A stretch of DNA of 59,749 bases from Ignisphaera sp. (GCA_028275825.1 JAPWTX010000005.1:1-59749), one strand, 5' to 3'; shown: positions 35,438 through 46,018, counted from the first letter of the stretch. A program made the numbers and translations. The notes: generated by a model from the letters alone, not told the origin.

Positions 35438-35551
35438 ATGTTACAAAATCTGATGAACTTGTCAAGAAAATACAATAGCATGAAAGCCATAGCAATATCA
35501 AAAGAAATGCTGCTTAGAAAAACGCATTTCATTTATGGTGAACAGTTGTGA
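35438..35551 (+). CDS. Possible small leader ORF overlapping ilvB start (37 aa)
   Basis: An in-frame ATG at 35438 opens a 37-codon frame (MLQNLMNLSRKY to YGEQL) whose TGA overlaps the ilvB GTG as GTGA, the coupling used elsewhere in the window. The frame stays open back to about 35360 without a start codon, so it could instead be a decayed gene. In another frame, ATG AAA CTC TTG TAG lies at about 35395 and a GTG/ATG-rich nine-codon frame follows. No strong ribosome-binding site is seen. Leader-peptide control is unproven in archaea and is only a possibility. Confidence 0.25.
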   Translation: MLQNLMNLSRKYNSMKAIAISKEMLLRKTHFIYGEQL

Positions 35552-37255
35552 AAGGTTCTAAACTTGCTGCAGAAGCATTAAAGCGAGCAGGCCTAAATGT
35601 GATCTTCGGCATTCCTGGACTTTCAAATATGCCTCTTTATGATGCTTTTGTAGAGTATGTTACTAGTGGCGATATAAGAGTCATTTTAATGAGACATGAG
35701 CAGGGAGCAGCACATGCGGCTGATGGCTATGCTAGAGCATCTGGTAAACCAGCTGTATGTACAGGAACTTCTGGTCCTGGTGCTCTAAACCTTGTAACTG
35801 GTCTTGCAACTGCTTATTGGGATAGCTCTCCCGTTATAGCTATAACTGGTCAAGTTCCCAGATCATCTATGGGTAAGCTATCCTTTCAGGAAGCTGACAT
35901 TCCAGGCGTTGTAGCTAGCATAACAAAGTTTGTAGTCCAGGTTAGAAATGCTGAGGAGTTGCCAAAATGGATTAAAACAGCAACATACATAGCTACTACT
36001 GGTAGGCCTGGTCCTGTTGTTATTGATGTTCCAAGGGATTTGTTTAATGAGGATGTAGATGAGGCTAGAATTAATTGGTTTAATGGCTTTCAGATAAAAG
36101 GCTATAGAGAATTCCAAGAACTTGTAGATCCCATTATGGTGAAGAAGGCTGTTGAACTTCTTGTAGAAGCTGAAAAACCTTTAATGCTTGTTGGAGCAGG
36201 TGCCATGTGGTCTCCCGCTGTTGAAGAGATAGTAACCTTATCTGAAATGCTAAGAATGCCTATTGTCTCCACATTTCTTGGAAAATCTGCTGTTCCAAAT
36301 GATTATCCACTTTACTTGGGTATGATGGGTTACTATGGCAGGGCTGAAGCTAACAAAGCATTCATGGATTCAGATGTTGTGCTCGTGGTCGGCGCAAGAC
36401 TTAGTGATAGAACTATTCCCAATGTTAGAGATGTGTTAGATACTAAGAAGAAGCTTATATTAATAAACATTGATCCTACAGATATCTATAAACATTCCTC
36501 ATATCTACCGGTAGAAGCATATATGGTTACTGATGTGAGAAAAGGGCTTAGAATGCTGGTTGATGCCATTAGAAAGGTGGGTCTTAAGAAGGATAGATCC
36601 CAGTGGCTGAAAAGGGTTGTGGAGTATAGAGAATACTATGCGCAATTCTACTATAGAGATGATGGGAAAGGACTTAAGCCTTGGAAAGTGCTGAAAACCA
36701 TTAGAGATGCCCTGCCTCGAGACGCTATAGTAACTACAGGTGTTGGATCACATCAGATGTGGACAGGGGTGTTCTGGGAATCATATTTGCCAAGAACATT
36801 CATAAGCTCTGGAGGTATGGGAACCATGGGGTTTGGTCTTCCTGCAGCAATAGGTGCTAAGGTTGCTAAGCCTGACAAAGTTGTTGTGGATCTCGATGGC
36901 GATGGCTCATTCATAATGACTATGAATAACCTCGGCACAGCTGTAGATGAGAACATACCTATAATTGCTGTGGTATTTGATAATAGGACCCTGGGCTTGG
37001 TTAGACAAGTCCAAGACATGTTCTTCAATAAGAGAATAATAGCTGTTGATATAGGTCCTGCAACAGATTTTGTAAAGCTAGCTGAAGGTTTTGGGGCAAT
37101 AGGTTTCGATGCACAATCTTATGAAGATCTTGAAGTAGCCTTGAAGAAGGCCATGAAAGAAAATGTAGCATCAGTAATTAGAGTGCCTATTGCTAGAGAC
37201 GAGAAAGCTTTACCTACACTACCACCTGGAGGAAGTTTCAGAGAGATGATAGTAT

Positions 37256-37278
<23 letters not shown>
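35548..37278 (+). CDS. ilvB: Acetolactate synthase, large subunit
   Basis: ThDP enzyme joining two pyruvates, or pyruvate and 2-oxobutyrate. Motifs: VIFGIPGLSNMPLY, the catalytic Glu in LMRHEQGAAHAADGYARASG, TSGPGALNLVTGLA, GRPGPVVIDVP, MGTMGFGLPAAIGAK and the ThDP/Mg site DLDGDGSF(x)MTMNNLGTA. Residue order and 576-residue length are normal. GTG at 35548 follows GGTGA. Its end overlaps the small-subunit gene by 23 bases, so the two are coupled. Other ThDP enzymes (sulfoacetaldehyde, oxalyl-CoA) are excluded by the ilv context. Confidence 0.94.
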
Positions 37279-38591
<1,313 letters not shown>

Positions 38592-38704
38592 ATATGTTTA
38601 AAAAGAATATTTTTGAAAAAAGCTTTTAAGCAAGTATCATACAAATTCTTAACTTGCGGTGAATAAGGTGATAGGTGGTTTAGAAATCCACAAGAGTTGA
38701 AATA

Positions 38705-40222
38705 TTGGACACCACGCTTAGGGATGGGGCTCAAGCAGCAGGCATTTCTTTTACACTTGAAGACAAGATAAGAGTTGCCATAAATCTTGATGAACTCGGC
38801 GTTGACTATATTGAGGGTGGGTGGCCAGGTTCTAATAAAAAAGATGAGGAATTCTTTAGAGAGATAAAGAGATATGGTTTAAGCCATGCAAAGATAGTTG
38901 CCTTTGGTAGTACTAGGAGGAAGGATGTTAAGGTATGGCAAGACCCAAATCTAGAGGCTATATTAAGAACTGATGTAAGTACTGCCACAATTTTTGGAAA
39001 AGCTTGGGCTTTTCATGTACATGAAGTTTTGAGAACGAGCAAAGAAGAGAACTTAGATATGATTTACGATACCATAGACTTTCTGAAGAGGCATGGAATA
39101 GATGTTATATTTGATGCTGAACACTTCTTTCAAGGTTTTAAAGAGGATGCTGAATACGCGCTTCAAGTTTTGAAAGCAGCTGAGGATGCTGGTGCAAGAG
39201 TGCTAGTATTGGCTGATACAAATGGTGGTTCCATGCCGTGGGATGTCCTTGAAATAACAAGATCTGTTATAAATAGTGTTAAAGTTGCTATAGGAGTACA
39301 TATGCACAATGATAGTGGATGTGCTGTTGCTAATACCCTTATTGCTGTTTATGCTGGTGCTAGACATGTGCAAGGCACTATAAATGGTATTGGTGAGAGA
39401 ACGGGTAACGCTGATTTGGTTCAGATAATACCTGCTTTAAGGTATAAGCTGGGCTTGCATGTTTTAAAAGGTGACGAGAGTGTCAAGAAGTTGAAGGAGG
39501 TTTCACAATTGGTGTATAGAGTTACTGGTCTTCAACCAAATCCTTACCAACCTTATGTTGGGGAATATGCATTTACCCATAAGGCAGGGATGCATGTAGA
39601 TGCTATTTTGAAGAATCCTAAGGCATATGAGCATTTAGACCCCACTCTTGTTGGTAATAAGCGGAGATTTGTGGTTTCAGAGCTTGCTGGTGCTGCTAAT
39701 GTTGTTGCTCTTTTGAGAGAATTTGGCATAAATGTAGATAAAAAGGATGAAGGTGTTAAGCGAGTTGCTTCAAAGATTAAGGAGCTTGAGAAACAAGGGT
39801 ACTCATTCGACAAAGCTCCAGCATCTGCATTGCTAGCTGCTTTAAAGGAGCTTGGATTGTATAATCAAAAGCTAGGGGAATATAGCTGGACACTGTTTTC
39901 TAGCTCTACAGGTATCTCTGTTGCAGTAATCAATCTCGGTATTGCTGCTAGTAGAGGTATGGATTTTGATCCGTTTACCGCTTTATTTAAGGCCGCTACA
40001 GACTCTATTAAGAGGATTATGAATATAGGTGATGAGCTGAGAGTAGATATAAATATAGCTAGATCCCAAGACAATATGTACAGAGCTACCTTAACCTTCT
40101 ATAGCAACTCCCATAGCTGGTCAACGCAAGGCGTCTCACTTAACATTGTTGAAGCGCTAATGAAAGCACTTATAGAAGGCTTTGAATATATTCAAGCATT
40201 AAAGAGTTTGGGAAAAATATAG
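38705..40222 (+). CDS. cimA: (R)-Citramalate synthase (long CimA type)
   Basis: Condenses pyruvate with acetyl-CoA, opening the threonine-independent isoleucine route. It matches the roughly 500-residue CimA family: DTTLRDGAQAAGISF, YIEGGWPGSNKKD, KIVAFGSTRRK, FDAEHFFQGF, VLADTNGGSMPW, VGVHMHNDSGCAVANTL (read IGVHMHNDSG here), GIGERTGNADLV, HKAGMHVDA, then a C-terminal LeuA-type regulatory domain (about 385-500). The only in-frame standard start is TTG at 38705, which begins inside strand 1 and leaves out the expected residues before DTTLRDG; codons for RVEI precede it in frame. A GTG at 38659 or 38668 in another frame could reach it by a one-base frameshift. Confidence 0.9.
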   Translation: MDTTLRDGAQAAGISFTLEDKIRVAINLDELGVDYIEGGWPGSNKKDEEFFREIKRYGLSHAKIVAFGSTRRKDVKVWQDPNLEAILRTDVSTATIFGKAWAFHVHEVLRTSKEENLDMIYDTIDFLKRHGIDVIFDAEHFFQGFKEDAEYALQVLKAAEDAGARVLVLADTNGGSMPWDVLEITRSVINSVKVAIGVHMHNDSGCAVANTLIAVYAGARHVQGTINGIGERTGNADLVQIIPALRYKLGLHVLKGDESVKKLKEVSQLVYRVTGLQPNPYQPYVGEYAFTHKAGMHVDAILKNPKAYEHLDPTLVGNKRRFVVSELAGAANVVALLREFGINVDKKDEGVKRVASKIKELEKQGYSFDKAPASALLAALKELGLYNQKLGEYSWTLFSSSTGISVAVINLGIAASRGMDFDPFTALFKAATDSIKRIMNIGDELRVDINIARSQDNMYRATLTFYSNSHSWSTQGVSLNIVEALMKALIEGFEYIQALKSLGKI

Positions 40223-40242
40223 GATGCAGAGGTGTGTATCAG

Positions 40243-41901
40243 ATGAGGAGCAGAGTTGTTGTAGAAGGAATAGAACGTACACCACACAGATGTTTGTTTA
40301 AGGCCCTTGGCTTAACGGATGAAGAACTGCAAAAACCACTTATAGGAGTTGCAAATTCGTGGAACGAAGTTATACCTGGGCATAAACACCTACGTGAAAT
40401 AGCTGAAGCTGTAAAGGCTGGTATTAGGCTTGCTGGTGGAACCCCATTAGAATTCAACACTATAGGTATTTGCGACGGCATTGCCATGGGGCATGAAGGC
40501 ATGAAATACTCCCTACCTTCAAGAGAGCTTATAGCAGATTCCATAGAGGTCGTGGCAAAGGCGTATCAATTTGATGGCATTGTATTGATAGCATCCTGCG
40601 ATAAGATAATACCTGGCATGTTAATGTCTGCCGCGAGATTAGACATACCAGCTATATTCATATCTGGAGGCCCTATGCTTGCTGGGCGTTTTAGAGGTAG
40701 GGATGTGGATTTGCATGACGTTTTCGAAGCTATTGGAGGATACAGAGCTGGTAAAACAAGTTATGAAGAGGTTGTAGAGCTTGAGAATGTTGCCTGCCCT
40801 GGTGTAGGTTCTTGTGCTGGTATGTTCACTGCGAACACCTTAAACATTCTTTCTGAAGCAATGGGCATATCCCTGCCTGGGAATGGCACAGCTCCTGCTA
40901 TTTCTGCAGAGAGATTAAGGCTTGCAAAACATACTGGCATGACAATAGTTGAGCTTGTTAAAAGAGGTATGTCTGCAAGGAAGGTCATGTGTAGAGAGGC
41001 TTTTCTAGATGCCATAGTTGTAGATATGGCGCTCGGAGGCTCTACAAACACCATACTGCATCTCATGGCCATAGCTAATGAGGCTGGAGTCAAGCTCACG
41101 CTTGATGACTTTGATGAAATAAGTGAGAAAACACCTACACTTACAAAGCTAAGCCCTGCTGGAGCTTACCATGTTCAGGACCTTCATGAGGCAGGAGGGG
41201 TTCCTGCACTTATGAAGGAGCTTTCAAAGAGGGGTTTGATACATGTAGAAAGACCCACAGTATCGCTCAAGACTATTGGCGAAATAATTGCTGTAGCTAG
41301 CGTCAAGAGGTACGATGTTATAAGACCCATTACAAATCCCTATTCTGAAAGAGGGGGAATAATGATACTGAAGGGTAACATGGCGCCAGGAGGAGCTGTA
41401 ATAAAGATTTCTGCTATACCTGAGGATCTCTATCATTTTGAGGGAATAGCCAAGGTTTTCAATTCTGAGGAAGAGGCTGTTGAGGCAATACTTAGTGGAA
41501 AGATTTCCCGTGGCGATGTGGTTATAATAAGATATGAAGGGCCTAAAGGTGGACCTGGTATGAGAGAAATGCTGACAGCCACTGCAACACTTGTAGGTAT
41601 GGGTCTGGATAGAGATGTTGCACTAGTTACTGATGGAAGATTTTCTGGTGCTACTAGGGGTATTTCGATAGGACATGTATCTCCTGAGGCTGCTGAAGGT
41701 GGGCCTATAGGAGTTGTAAAAGATGGTGATAGAATAGTGATTGATTTGAGGAAGAAAAGACTCGATATAGATATTACTATAGAGGAGCTCAAAGAAAGGC
41801 TCAATAAGTTCACGCCCTTAAGAAAGAAACTTGCTGGGTATCTGCATAGATACTCACAGCTTGTCACTTCAGCTAATATAGGTGCTGTATTCAGAACTTA
41901 A
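40243..41901 (+). CDS. ilvD: Dihydroxy-acid dehydratase
   Basis: Iron-sulfur dehydratase giving the 2-oxo acids for valine and isoleucine. Cluster cysteines lie in ICDGIAMGHEGM, SCDKIIPGM and ACPGVGSCAGMFTANT. Other family blocks are PGNGTAPAIS, DMALGGSTNTILHL, IRYEGPKGGPGMREML and VTDGRFSGATRGISIGHVSPEAAEGGP. ATG at 40243 follows GAGGTG by six bases and gives 552 residues, standard. It closes the ilv cluster, 20 bases after cimA. Confidence 0.96.
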   Translation: MRSRVVVEGIERTPHRCLFKALGLTDEELQKPLIGVANSWNEVIPGHKHLREIAEAVKAGIRLAGGTPLEFNTIGICDGIAMGHEGMKYSLPSRELIADSIEVVAKAYQFDGIVLIASCDKIIPGMLMSAARLDIPAIFISGGPMLAGRFRGRDVDLHDVFEAIGGYRAGKTSYEEVVELENVACPGVGSCAGMFTANTLNILSEAMGISLPGNGTAPAISAERLRLAKHTGMTIVELVKRGMSARKVMCREAFLDAIVVDMALGGSTNTILHLMAIANEAGVKLTLDDFDEISEKTPTLTKLSPAGAYHVQDLHEAGGVPALMKELSKRGLIHVERPTVSLKTIGEIIAVASVKRYDVIRPITNPYSERGGIMILKGNMAPGGAVIKISAIPEDLYHFEGIAKVFNSEEEAVEAILSGKISRGDVVIIRYEGPKGGPGMREMLTATATLVGMGLDRDVALVTDGRFSGATRGISIGHVSPEAAEGGPIGVVKDGDRIVIDLRKKRLDIDITIEELKERLNKFTPLRKKLAGYLHRYSQLVTSANIGAVFRT

Positions 41902-41917
41902 AGAGAGCTTCATCCAT

Positions 41918-42568
41918 CTAAAAATCGATAATAGAATTGTATAACAGCACAAGCATTTTTGCTTCATCATATGCAATTGAGCGCACTTTAGCCTTCGATA
42001 AATCGAAGATGTAAATGTGGGATATAATTGGAATACTTCTAATCTCTTCTATATCTTCGAATTCTCGCAATCCGTAGTTCATCATGATCTTAGCCAAACA
42101 ATCTTTTGATGTTGCGCTAAGGAGTGCTGGTGGAATTAGGGGTATGAGGCCTGCTGGATATGCAAGTGATATGAAGTATACATTGCTTTTAAGCATTTGA
42201 ATTACTTTCCTTAGATGTGTAAGCATGATGTAATTCGTCCAATCATCTATGCTGTTCAATGGCACAGCATAATAGAAGATCTCAATGCATTCATCAACAG
42301 GGCCTCTCTTAGCATAGACATCACACTTAGTATTATTAATTGTGTACTCTATTTCACAGCTATACCCCATTCCCATAAGATATTTGCATAGAAGCATCTC
42401 AGCTATAGCATGACTTACTGCAACACCTTTGTCTCGAACCAACTTCAATACTCTTAAAACAATACTAGAATCTGGTGAAAAGCCTATCTTGGTAGCGTAG
42501 CGTAGCACAATAGACATTTTATCAATAGAACTTGGGCTATTGATTAGCGTTGACATGGTAAAACACAT
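41918..42568 (-). CDS. Unknown protein, possible nuclease-fold, 216 aa
   Basis: Not firmly recognised. A segment HAIAEMLLCKYLMGMGYSC, then CDVYAKRG and ECIEIFYYA, resembles the helix-strand-strand core of PD-(D/E)XK nucleases. It has Glu in the helix, Asp in the first strand and Glu in the next, but the catalytic lysine position is Phe, so it may be inactive or unrelated. The rest includes AYPAGLIPLIPPALLS. It is convergent with ilvD, 16 bases away, and divergent from dtdA. Confidence 0.6.
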   Translation of the reverse strand: MCFTMSTLINSPSSIDKMSIVLRYATKIGFSPDSSIVLRVLKLVRDKGVAVSHAIAEMLLCKYLMGMGYSCEIEYTINNTKCDVYAKRGPVDECIEIFYYAVPLNSIDDWTNYIMLTHLRKVIQMLKSNVYFISLAYPAGLIPLIPPALLSATSKDCLAKIMMNYGLREFEDIEEIRSIPIISHIYIFDLSKAKVRSIAYDEAKMLVLLYNSIIDF

Positions 42569-42666
42569 GTATGCTTTTCACACTGTGAAAAACCTACATT
42601 GCTTGATTAAATTATTAAGCTTAATTCGATAAAATGTCTTTAACCAGTAAGGTACTTGTATAAGGG

Positions 42667-43536
42667 TTGAAGCCATTGAAAATAGGAGTCATATATTCAG
42701 TGAATGATATAGCTGCGTCAGGCATCGTAAATCAATTGCTTCAAGAATTAGTATGCAAAGAAATTTATAGTAATTCAGGCTTCGTGAAAAAGGCATTTTC
42801 TTGCAAATTTGATTTTCATGAGGTGCAACTCTTAGGATATGACGGTGAAGTCGTATCTTTAGAGCCTTCACAACTAGAATTCATAAGCAATGTTGACTTC
42901 ATAGTGATTCCCTCGCGCCATGAATCCTCATCACGAATCAAGAGCTTTACTGTACATGCTCCTGGAAATCCTTGGAGAAGAAGTGACTTTGGTGGAAAGC
43001 CTATGCAGCTCTCAATGTCTAACCCTGTTCTAATGTGGTATATGCTTTGGGAGCTCAATAGGCTTAGACAATCTTATTCCACGTTAACAGAGTTTTTAGT
43101 GAGCTATGAAGTTACGCATCATGGTCCAACAATACCTACAAAGCCTGTGACATTCATAGAGATTGGTGGAAGTGAAAGAGAGTGGAGCATTGCTGAGGCA
43201 CACAAAGTTGTTGCTAAAGCAATAAAGAATGCTATTACTTACCTTAGTAGAGTACAAGGCTCTGAATCATGTACAGTGTCAGTTGGTTTTGGCGGCAACC
43301 ACTATGCATCCTTATTCACAAAAAGAGCTTTTGAGAAAAACGAGTGTTATGGTCATATAGTGGCAAATTACATTATTAAAGAGCTGGCTTTGGAAGACCT
43401 GAAGATAGTTACAGAGATGGCGATAAGACTCACTCCAGGAGTTGCAAGAATTGTCATTGAGAAGATGAGAAGCGAATTGAGGAACAACATAACACTTATA
43501 GCGAAGAGTCTTGAACTAGAGATTGTTACACTATAG
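42667..43536 (+). CDS. dtdA: D-aminoacyl-tRNA deacylase (archaeal DTD2)
   Basis: Zinc-dependent enzyme removing D-amino acids from tRNA. The family is recognised by DFIVIPSRHESSS, LTVHAPGN-like FTVHAPGNPWR, the motif VTHHGPTIPTKP, EREWSIAEAHKVVAKAI, GFGGNHYASLFTKRA and a closing LTPGVARIVIEK. 289 residues, typical. Start is TTG at 42667 or the TTG nine bases later; the leader TTAAGCTTAATT may serve as TATA. Single gene between two minus-strand neighbours. Confidence 0.92.
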   Translation: MKPLKIGVIYSVNDIAASGIVNQLLQELVCKEIYSNSGFVKKAFSCKFDFHEVQLLGYDGEVVSLEPSQLEFISNVDFIVIPSRHESSSRIKSFTVHAPGNPWRRSDFGGKPMQLSMSNPVLMWYMLWELNRLRQSYSTLTEFLVSYEVTHHGPTIPTKPVTFIEIGGSEREWSIAEAHKVVAKAIKNAITYLSRVQGSESCTVSVGFGGNHYASLFTKRAFEKNECYGHIVANYIIKELALEDLKIVTEMAIRLTPGVARIVIEKMRSELRNNITLIAKSLELEIVTL

Positions 43537-43550
43537 TTTACAGCTGAAAG

Positions 43551-43570
43551 CCCCCACCTTTAAGGCGGGG
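43551..43570 (+). repeat. GC hairpin resembling an IS200/IS605-family terminus
   Basis: CCCCCACCTTTAAGGCGGGG folds into a stem (CCCC/GGGG, CCT/AGG) with a small internal asymmetry and TTA loop, preceded by GAAAG. Hairpins of this wording, AAGCCCC..CCTTTAAGG..GGGG, are common at the 3' side of tnpB in archaea. No tnpB is present, so it would be a solo remnant. It lies 15 bases after the dtdA stop and could instead be that mRNA's 3' hairpin. Confidence 0.4.
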
Positions 43571-43604
43571 ATGGAAATGTTTATATTCTGCAACAATGTC
43601 TAGT

Positions 43605-43690
43605 GGGGGGTGTGGCTGCATCAAGCCCTGCTATGAGATGCAGAAGTGACAACTACATTAATGTAAGGACTGTGATCTGACCACCCCAAC
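43605..43690 (+). ncRNA. Candidate structured RNA, multi-branch fold
   Basis: A TATA-like TTTATATT at 43580-43587 predicts a start near 43610. There a closing stem GGGGTG (43607-43612)/CACCCC (43682-43687) encloses hairpin CTGCATC/GATGCAG (43616-43622, 43637-43643) and a weaker TACA-TTAA-TGTA hairpin. No open frame is present. The 3' boundary is unknown; sequence up to 43762 is also free of genes. Fold drawn by eye. Confidence 0.35.
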
Positions 43691-43762
43691 TGCCCTTCAA
43701 GTGACAGATGTAGTCCCGAATAGATGTAAAGAGTTGATGAGCCCTAAGGGGTGTGGAGGAGA

Positions 43763-45043
43763 TCAGAGCTCTACGTTAATGGTTTCGCCAACTTGTGGTG
43801 ATACAAAGTCTACTCCTATTTCTTCTTTTATCCTATATCCTAAGCTATAGATAGAATCCTCATTTCCGTGCATTAGTACCACTCTCTGTAAATTCTTCAC
43901 CTGTTTAACAAAGTTTAGCAAGTCTGAGGCACCAGCATGGCTTGAAAAGTCGAACCAAAAGACCTTGGCTTTAACCCTAGTACCCCCATCCTCTAGAACA
44001 CCTTCAGTCAGCAGTTTTCTTCCTGGTGATGAAGCTGCCTGATAGCTTACAAGCATGATTGCATTTCTTGGATTATCGTAAATCCTCTTGACATAATACA
44101 ATGCTGGACCCCCTTTCAACATTCCAGCTGGTGTTACAATAATGCTGCCTCCCTCCTTACATATACTCTTGCGCATACCAGAATCCTTTACTTGTGTAAA
44201 CACCTTGCTAGCCTTTTCCAGCAGATCATATCGGTTGACATGCTCTCTATAAAGCAGCATTAGCTCTAGGATGTCTCTAGCCATTCCATCATAATATACA
44301 TTTGCTTGAGGCATTTTTTCAGCAAGTAGTGCTAATATCTCTTGTGATCTGCCCATTGAAAAAGCTGGTATTAATACTGTTCCCCCATCTTCTACAACAC
44401 TTTTCACAGCATCTATAAAGATTTGCTCAACTCTTTCTCTAGAAGGATGGTCATACATGCCATAAGTTGACTCCATTACTAGTATCCCTGCATCCAATTT
44501 TTGATTACAAGCACCTCTCACTATTCTTGTATCAATTGTATTAATATCGCCGGTATACAGCACACTTACACCTTCTCTGAATTCAACTCTAAACATTGTG
44601 CTTCCAGGTATGTGACCTGCATTAATTGTGTCTACAATCATGCCATCCAACTCAATTCTATCCCCTATGTTAAATGTGGTGACGCTTTTCATCATGGAAT
44701 CTAGCTCTAGAAACTCAAATGGCAGATAGTAGCCAGAAATTCTCAGAAAATCCTCTATCATAATCCTTGACGTTATTGCTGTGAACTTGCTCATGTATAT
44801 TGGAGGATTTGATGATATGTAAAAGAGTGGTGCTGCACCAACATGATCTAAATGCGAATGTGTTATGAATATAGCCTTTAGCTTATTCGGAGCTATAGAG
44901 AGTGGGAGTATAGGCTTATCGTCGATATCGAAAGAGATTCCATAGTCAAATAGTGTGTAGCGATCATCACCATTCCTTTTAATAGCTATAGCTGCTCTAC
45001 CAACCTCTCTACCTCCACCAAGTACCAAAAATTCTAGCTTCAT
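43763..45043 (-). CDS. MBL/beta-CASP ribonuclease, aCPSF2-type
   Basis: Archaeal mRNA-processing nuclease of the metallo-beta-lactamase/beta-CASP group. Signatures: HSHLDHVGAAPL, NAGHIPGS, LYTGDINTIDTR, VMESTYGMYDHPSRE (motif A), PAFSMGRSQEIL, and the C-terminal VFWFDFSSHAGASDLL and VVLMHGNEDS histidine motifs. At 426 residues it has no N-terminal KH domains, which distinguishes it from aCPSF1 and fits aCPSF2. RNase J-type aRNase J is a less likely alternative. The start ATG at 45043 lies 88 bases from the divergent NAC gene. Confidence 0.9.
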   Translation of the reverse strand: MKLEFLVLGGGREVGRAAIAIKRNGDDRYTLFDYGISFDIDDKPILPLSIAPNKLKAIFITHSHLDHVGAAPLFYISSNPPIYMSKFTAITSRIMIEDFLRISGYYLPFEFLELDSMMKSVTTFNIGDRIELDGMIVDTINAGHIPGSTMFRVEFREGVSVLYTGDINTIDTRIVRGACNQKLDAGILVMESTYGMYDHPSRERVEQIFIDAVKSVVEDGGTVLIPAFSMGRSQEILALLAEKMPQANVYYDGMARDILELMLLYREHVNRYDLLEKASKVFTQVKDSGMRKSICKEGGSIIVTPAGMLKGGPALYYVKRIYDNPRNAIMLVSYQAASSPGRKLLTEGVLEDGGTRVKAKVFWFDFSSHAGASDLLNFVKQVKNLQRVVLMHGNEDSIYSLGYRIKEEIGVDFVSPQVGETINVEL

Positions 45044-45131
45044 CTAGTTACACACTGCATAATTATTTAATTCTACCAGTGCTGAAAAGCTCTTTTACTC
45101 TCTTGTAGTTACTATATAAGGTTGTATAGCT

Positions 45132-45518
45132 ATGTTTAATCCAAGGGAACTCCAAAAACAGTTGAAGCAGTTAAAACGCATGGGTGTGAAAATTGATCAG
45201 CTACAAAATGTTCAAAGAACCGTTATAGAGCTTCAAGATAAGCAAATAGTTATAGAAAACCCTGAGGTCATAGTTATGGAGTTTGGCACTCAAAAATTCT
45301 TCTATGTCTCAGGCAATGCTAGGGAAGAGCCATTAAAAAGTGGCGAGGAAAAAGGAACTGAGGCAACTATTAAGATAAGTGATGAGGATGTGCAGTTCGT
45401 GGTAGAGTATCTTGGTATAAGTAGAGAAGACGCACAGAATCTATTGAATGAGGCAGGAGGTGATATAGCAAAAGCCATAGAGCTGGGGCAGGCTAGAAAA
45501 ACGAGAAGTAGCAAGTAG
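45132..45518 (+). CDS. Nascent polypeptide-associated complex protein (archaeal NAC)
   Basis: Ribosome-associated homodimeric chaperone. The N-terminal basic ribosome-binding helix LQKQLKQLKRMGVK is followed by the NAC barrel (VIVMEFGTQKFFYVSG) and a C-terminal UBA domain (DVQFVVEYLGISREDAQNLLNEAGGDIAKAIE). 128 residues. ATG at 45132 has a TATA-like ATATAAGG 20-25 bases upstream, so it is nearly leaderless. Confidence 0.95.
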   Translation: MFNPRELQKQLKQLKRMGVKIDQLQNVQRTVIELQDKQIVIENPEVIVMEFGTQKFFYVSGNAREEPLKSGEEKGTEATIKISDEDVQFVVEYLGISREDAQNLLNEAGGDIAKAIELGQARKTRSSK

Positions 45519-45627
45519 CGAAACTTGCTTAAGAATAGCAATTCGAATACATACCACAACACTATTTCGTGATTAGCTATCAAAAATTATTGTTTATAAG
45601 TATTGCTCTTATTCCATACATCAGAAC

Positions 45628-45711
45628 ATGAGCAGCAACCCGAATGCAGCTCTGAATAAACATAGAATGATAAAATTGGTTTTGAGAGTTAAATGGAAAC
45701 GCTGTTTATGA
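45628..45711 (+). CDS. Possible 27-aa basic small protein
   Basis: ATG at 45628 opens a 27-codon frame, MSSNPNAALNKH to KWKRCL, rich in lysine and arginine in its second half. TATA-like TGTTTATAAG at 45590-45599 lies about 30 bases upstream, fitting a leaderless message. It is too short to judge by composition and overlaps the 3' end of the convergent gene by 23 bases. No family recognised. Confidence 0.25.
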   Translation: MSSNPNAALNKHRMIKLVLRVKWKRCL

Positions 45712-46018
45712 CGAGCTTTAGGCATTGGCATAACTTAGATAAAATCTCTATAACTTCTTCGTTTGTGACTAAAGAGTATTGTGCATATAGAATTCTATGG
45801 GTAATAGAGCGTACATTATTCAATTCTATGTCTCTACACAATGATCTTATACTCTCTAAGATACCACACTCATCTATTAGTACTCCAAGTTCTGCGAGAA
45901 CATATCTCCATACATAGTAAAACTCTTGTTTAGAAATAGGTAATAACGCTAGTTTCTCTATACAAAAGTTTGTTAATATGATTATCTTTTCTAGGCATAT
46001 TTCATTCATGAGATTCAT
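45689..46018 (-). CDS. Hypothetical helical protein, 109 aa
   Basis: Not recognised. Almost entirely predicted helix with leucine/isoleucine heptad-like spacing (IIILTNFCIEKLALL, VIEILSKLCQCLKLV) and six cysteines. Composition supports the minus-strand frame over the overlapping plus-strand frame, which is a shadow. A small helical bundle is likely; no function proposed. Confidence 0.5.
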   Translation of the reverse strand: MNLMNEICLEKIIILTNFCIEKLALLPISKQEFYYVWRYVLAELGVLIDECGILESIRSLCRDIELNNVRSITHRILYAQYSLVTNEEVIEILSKLCQCLKLVINSVSI

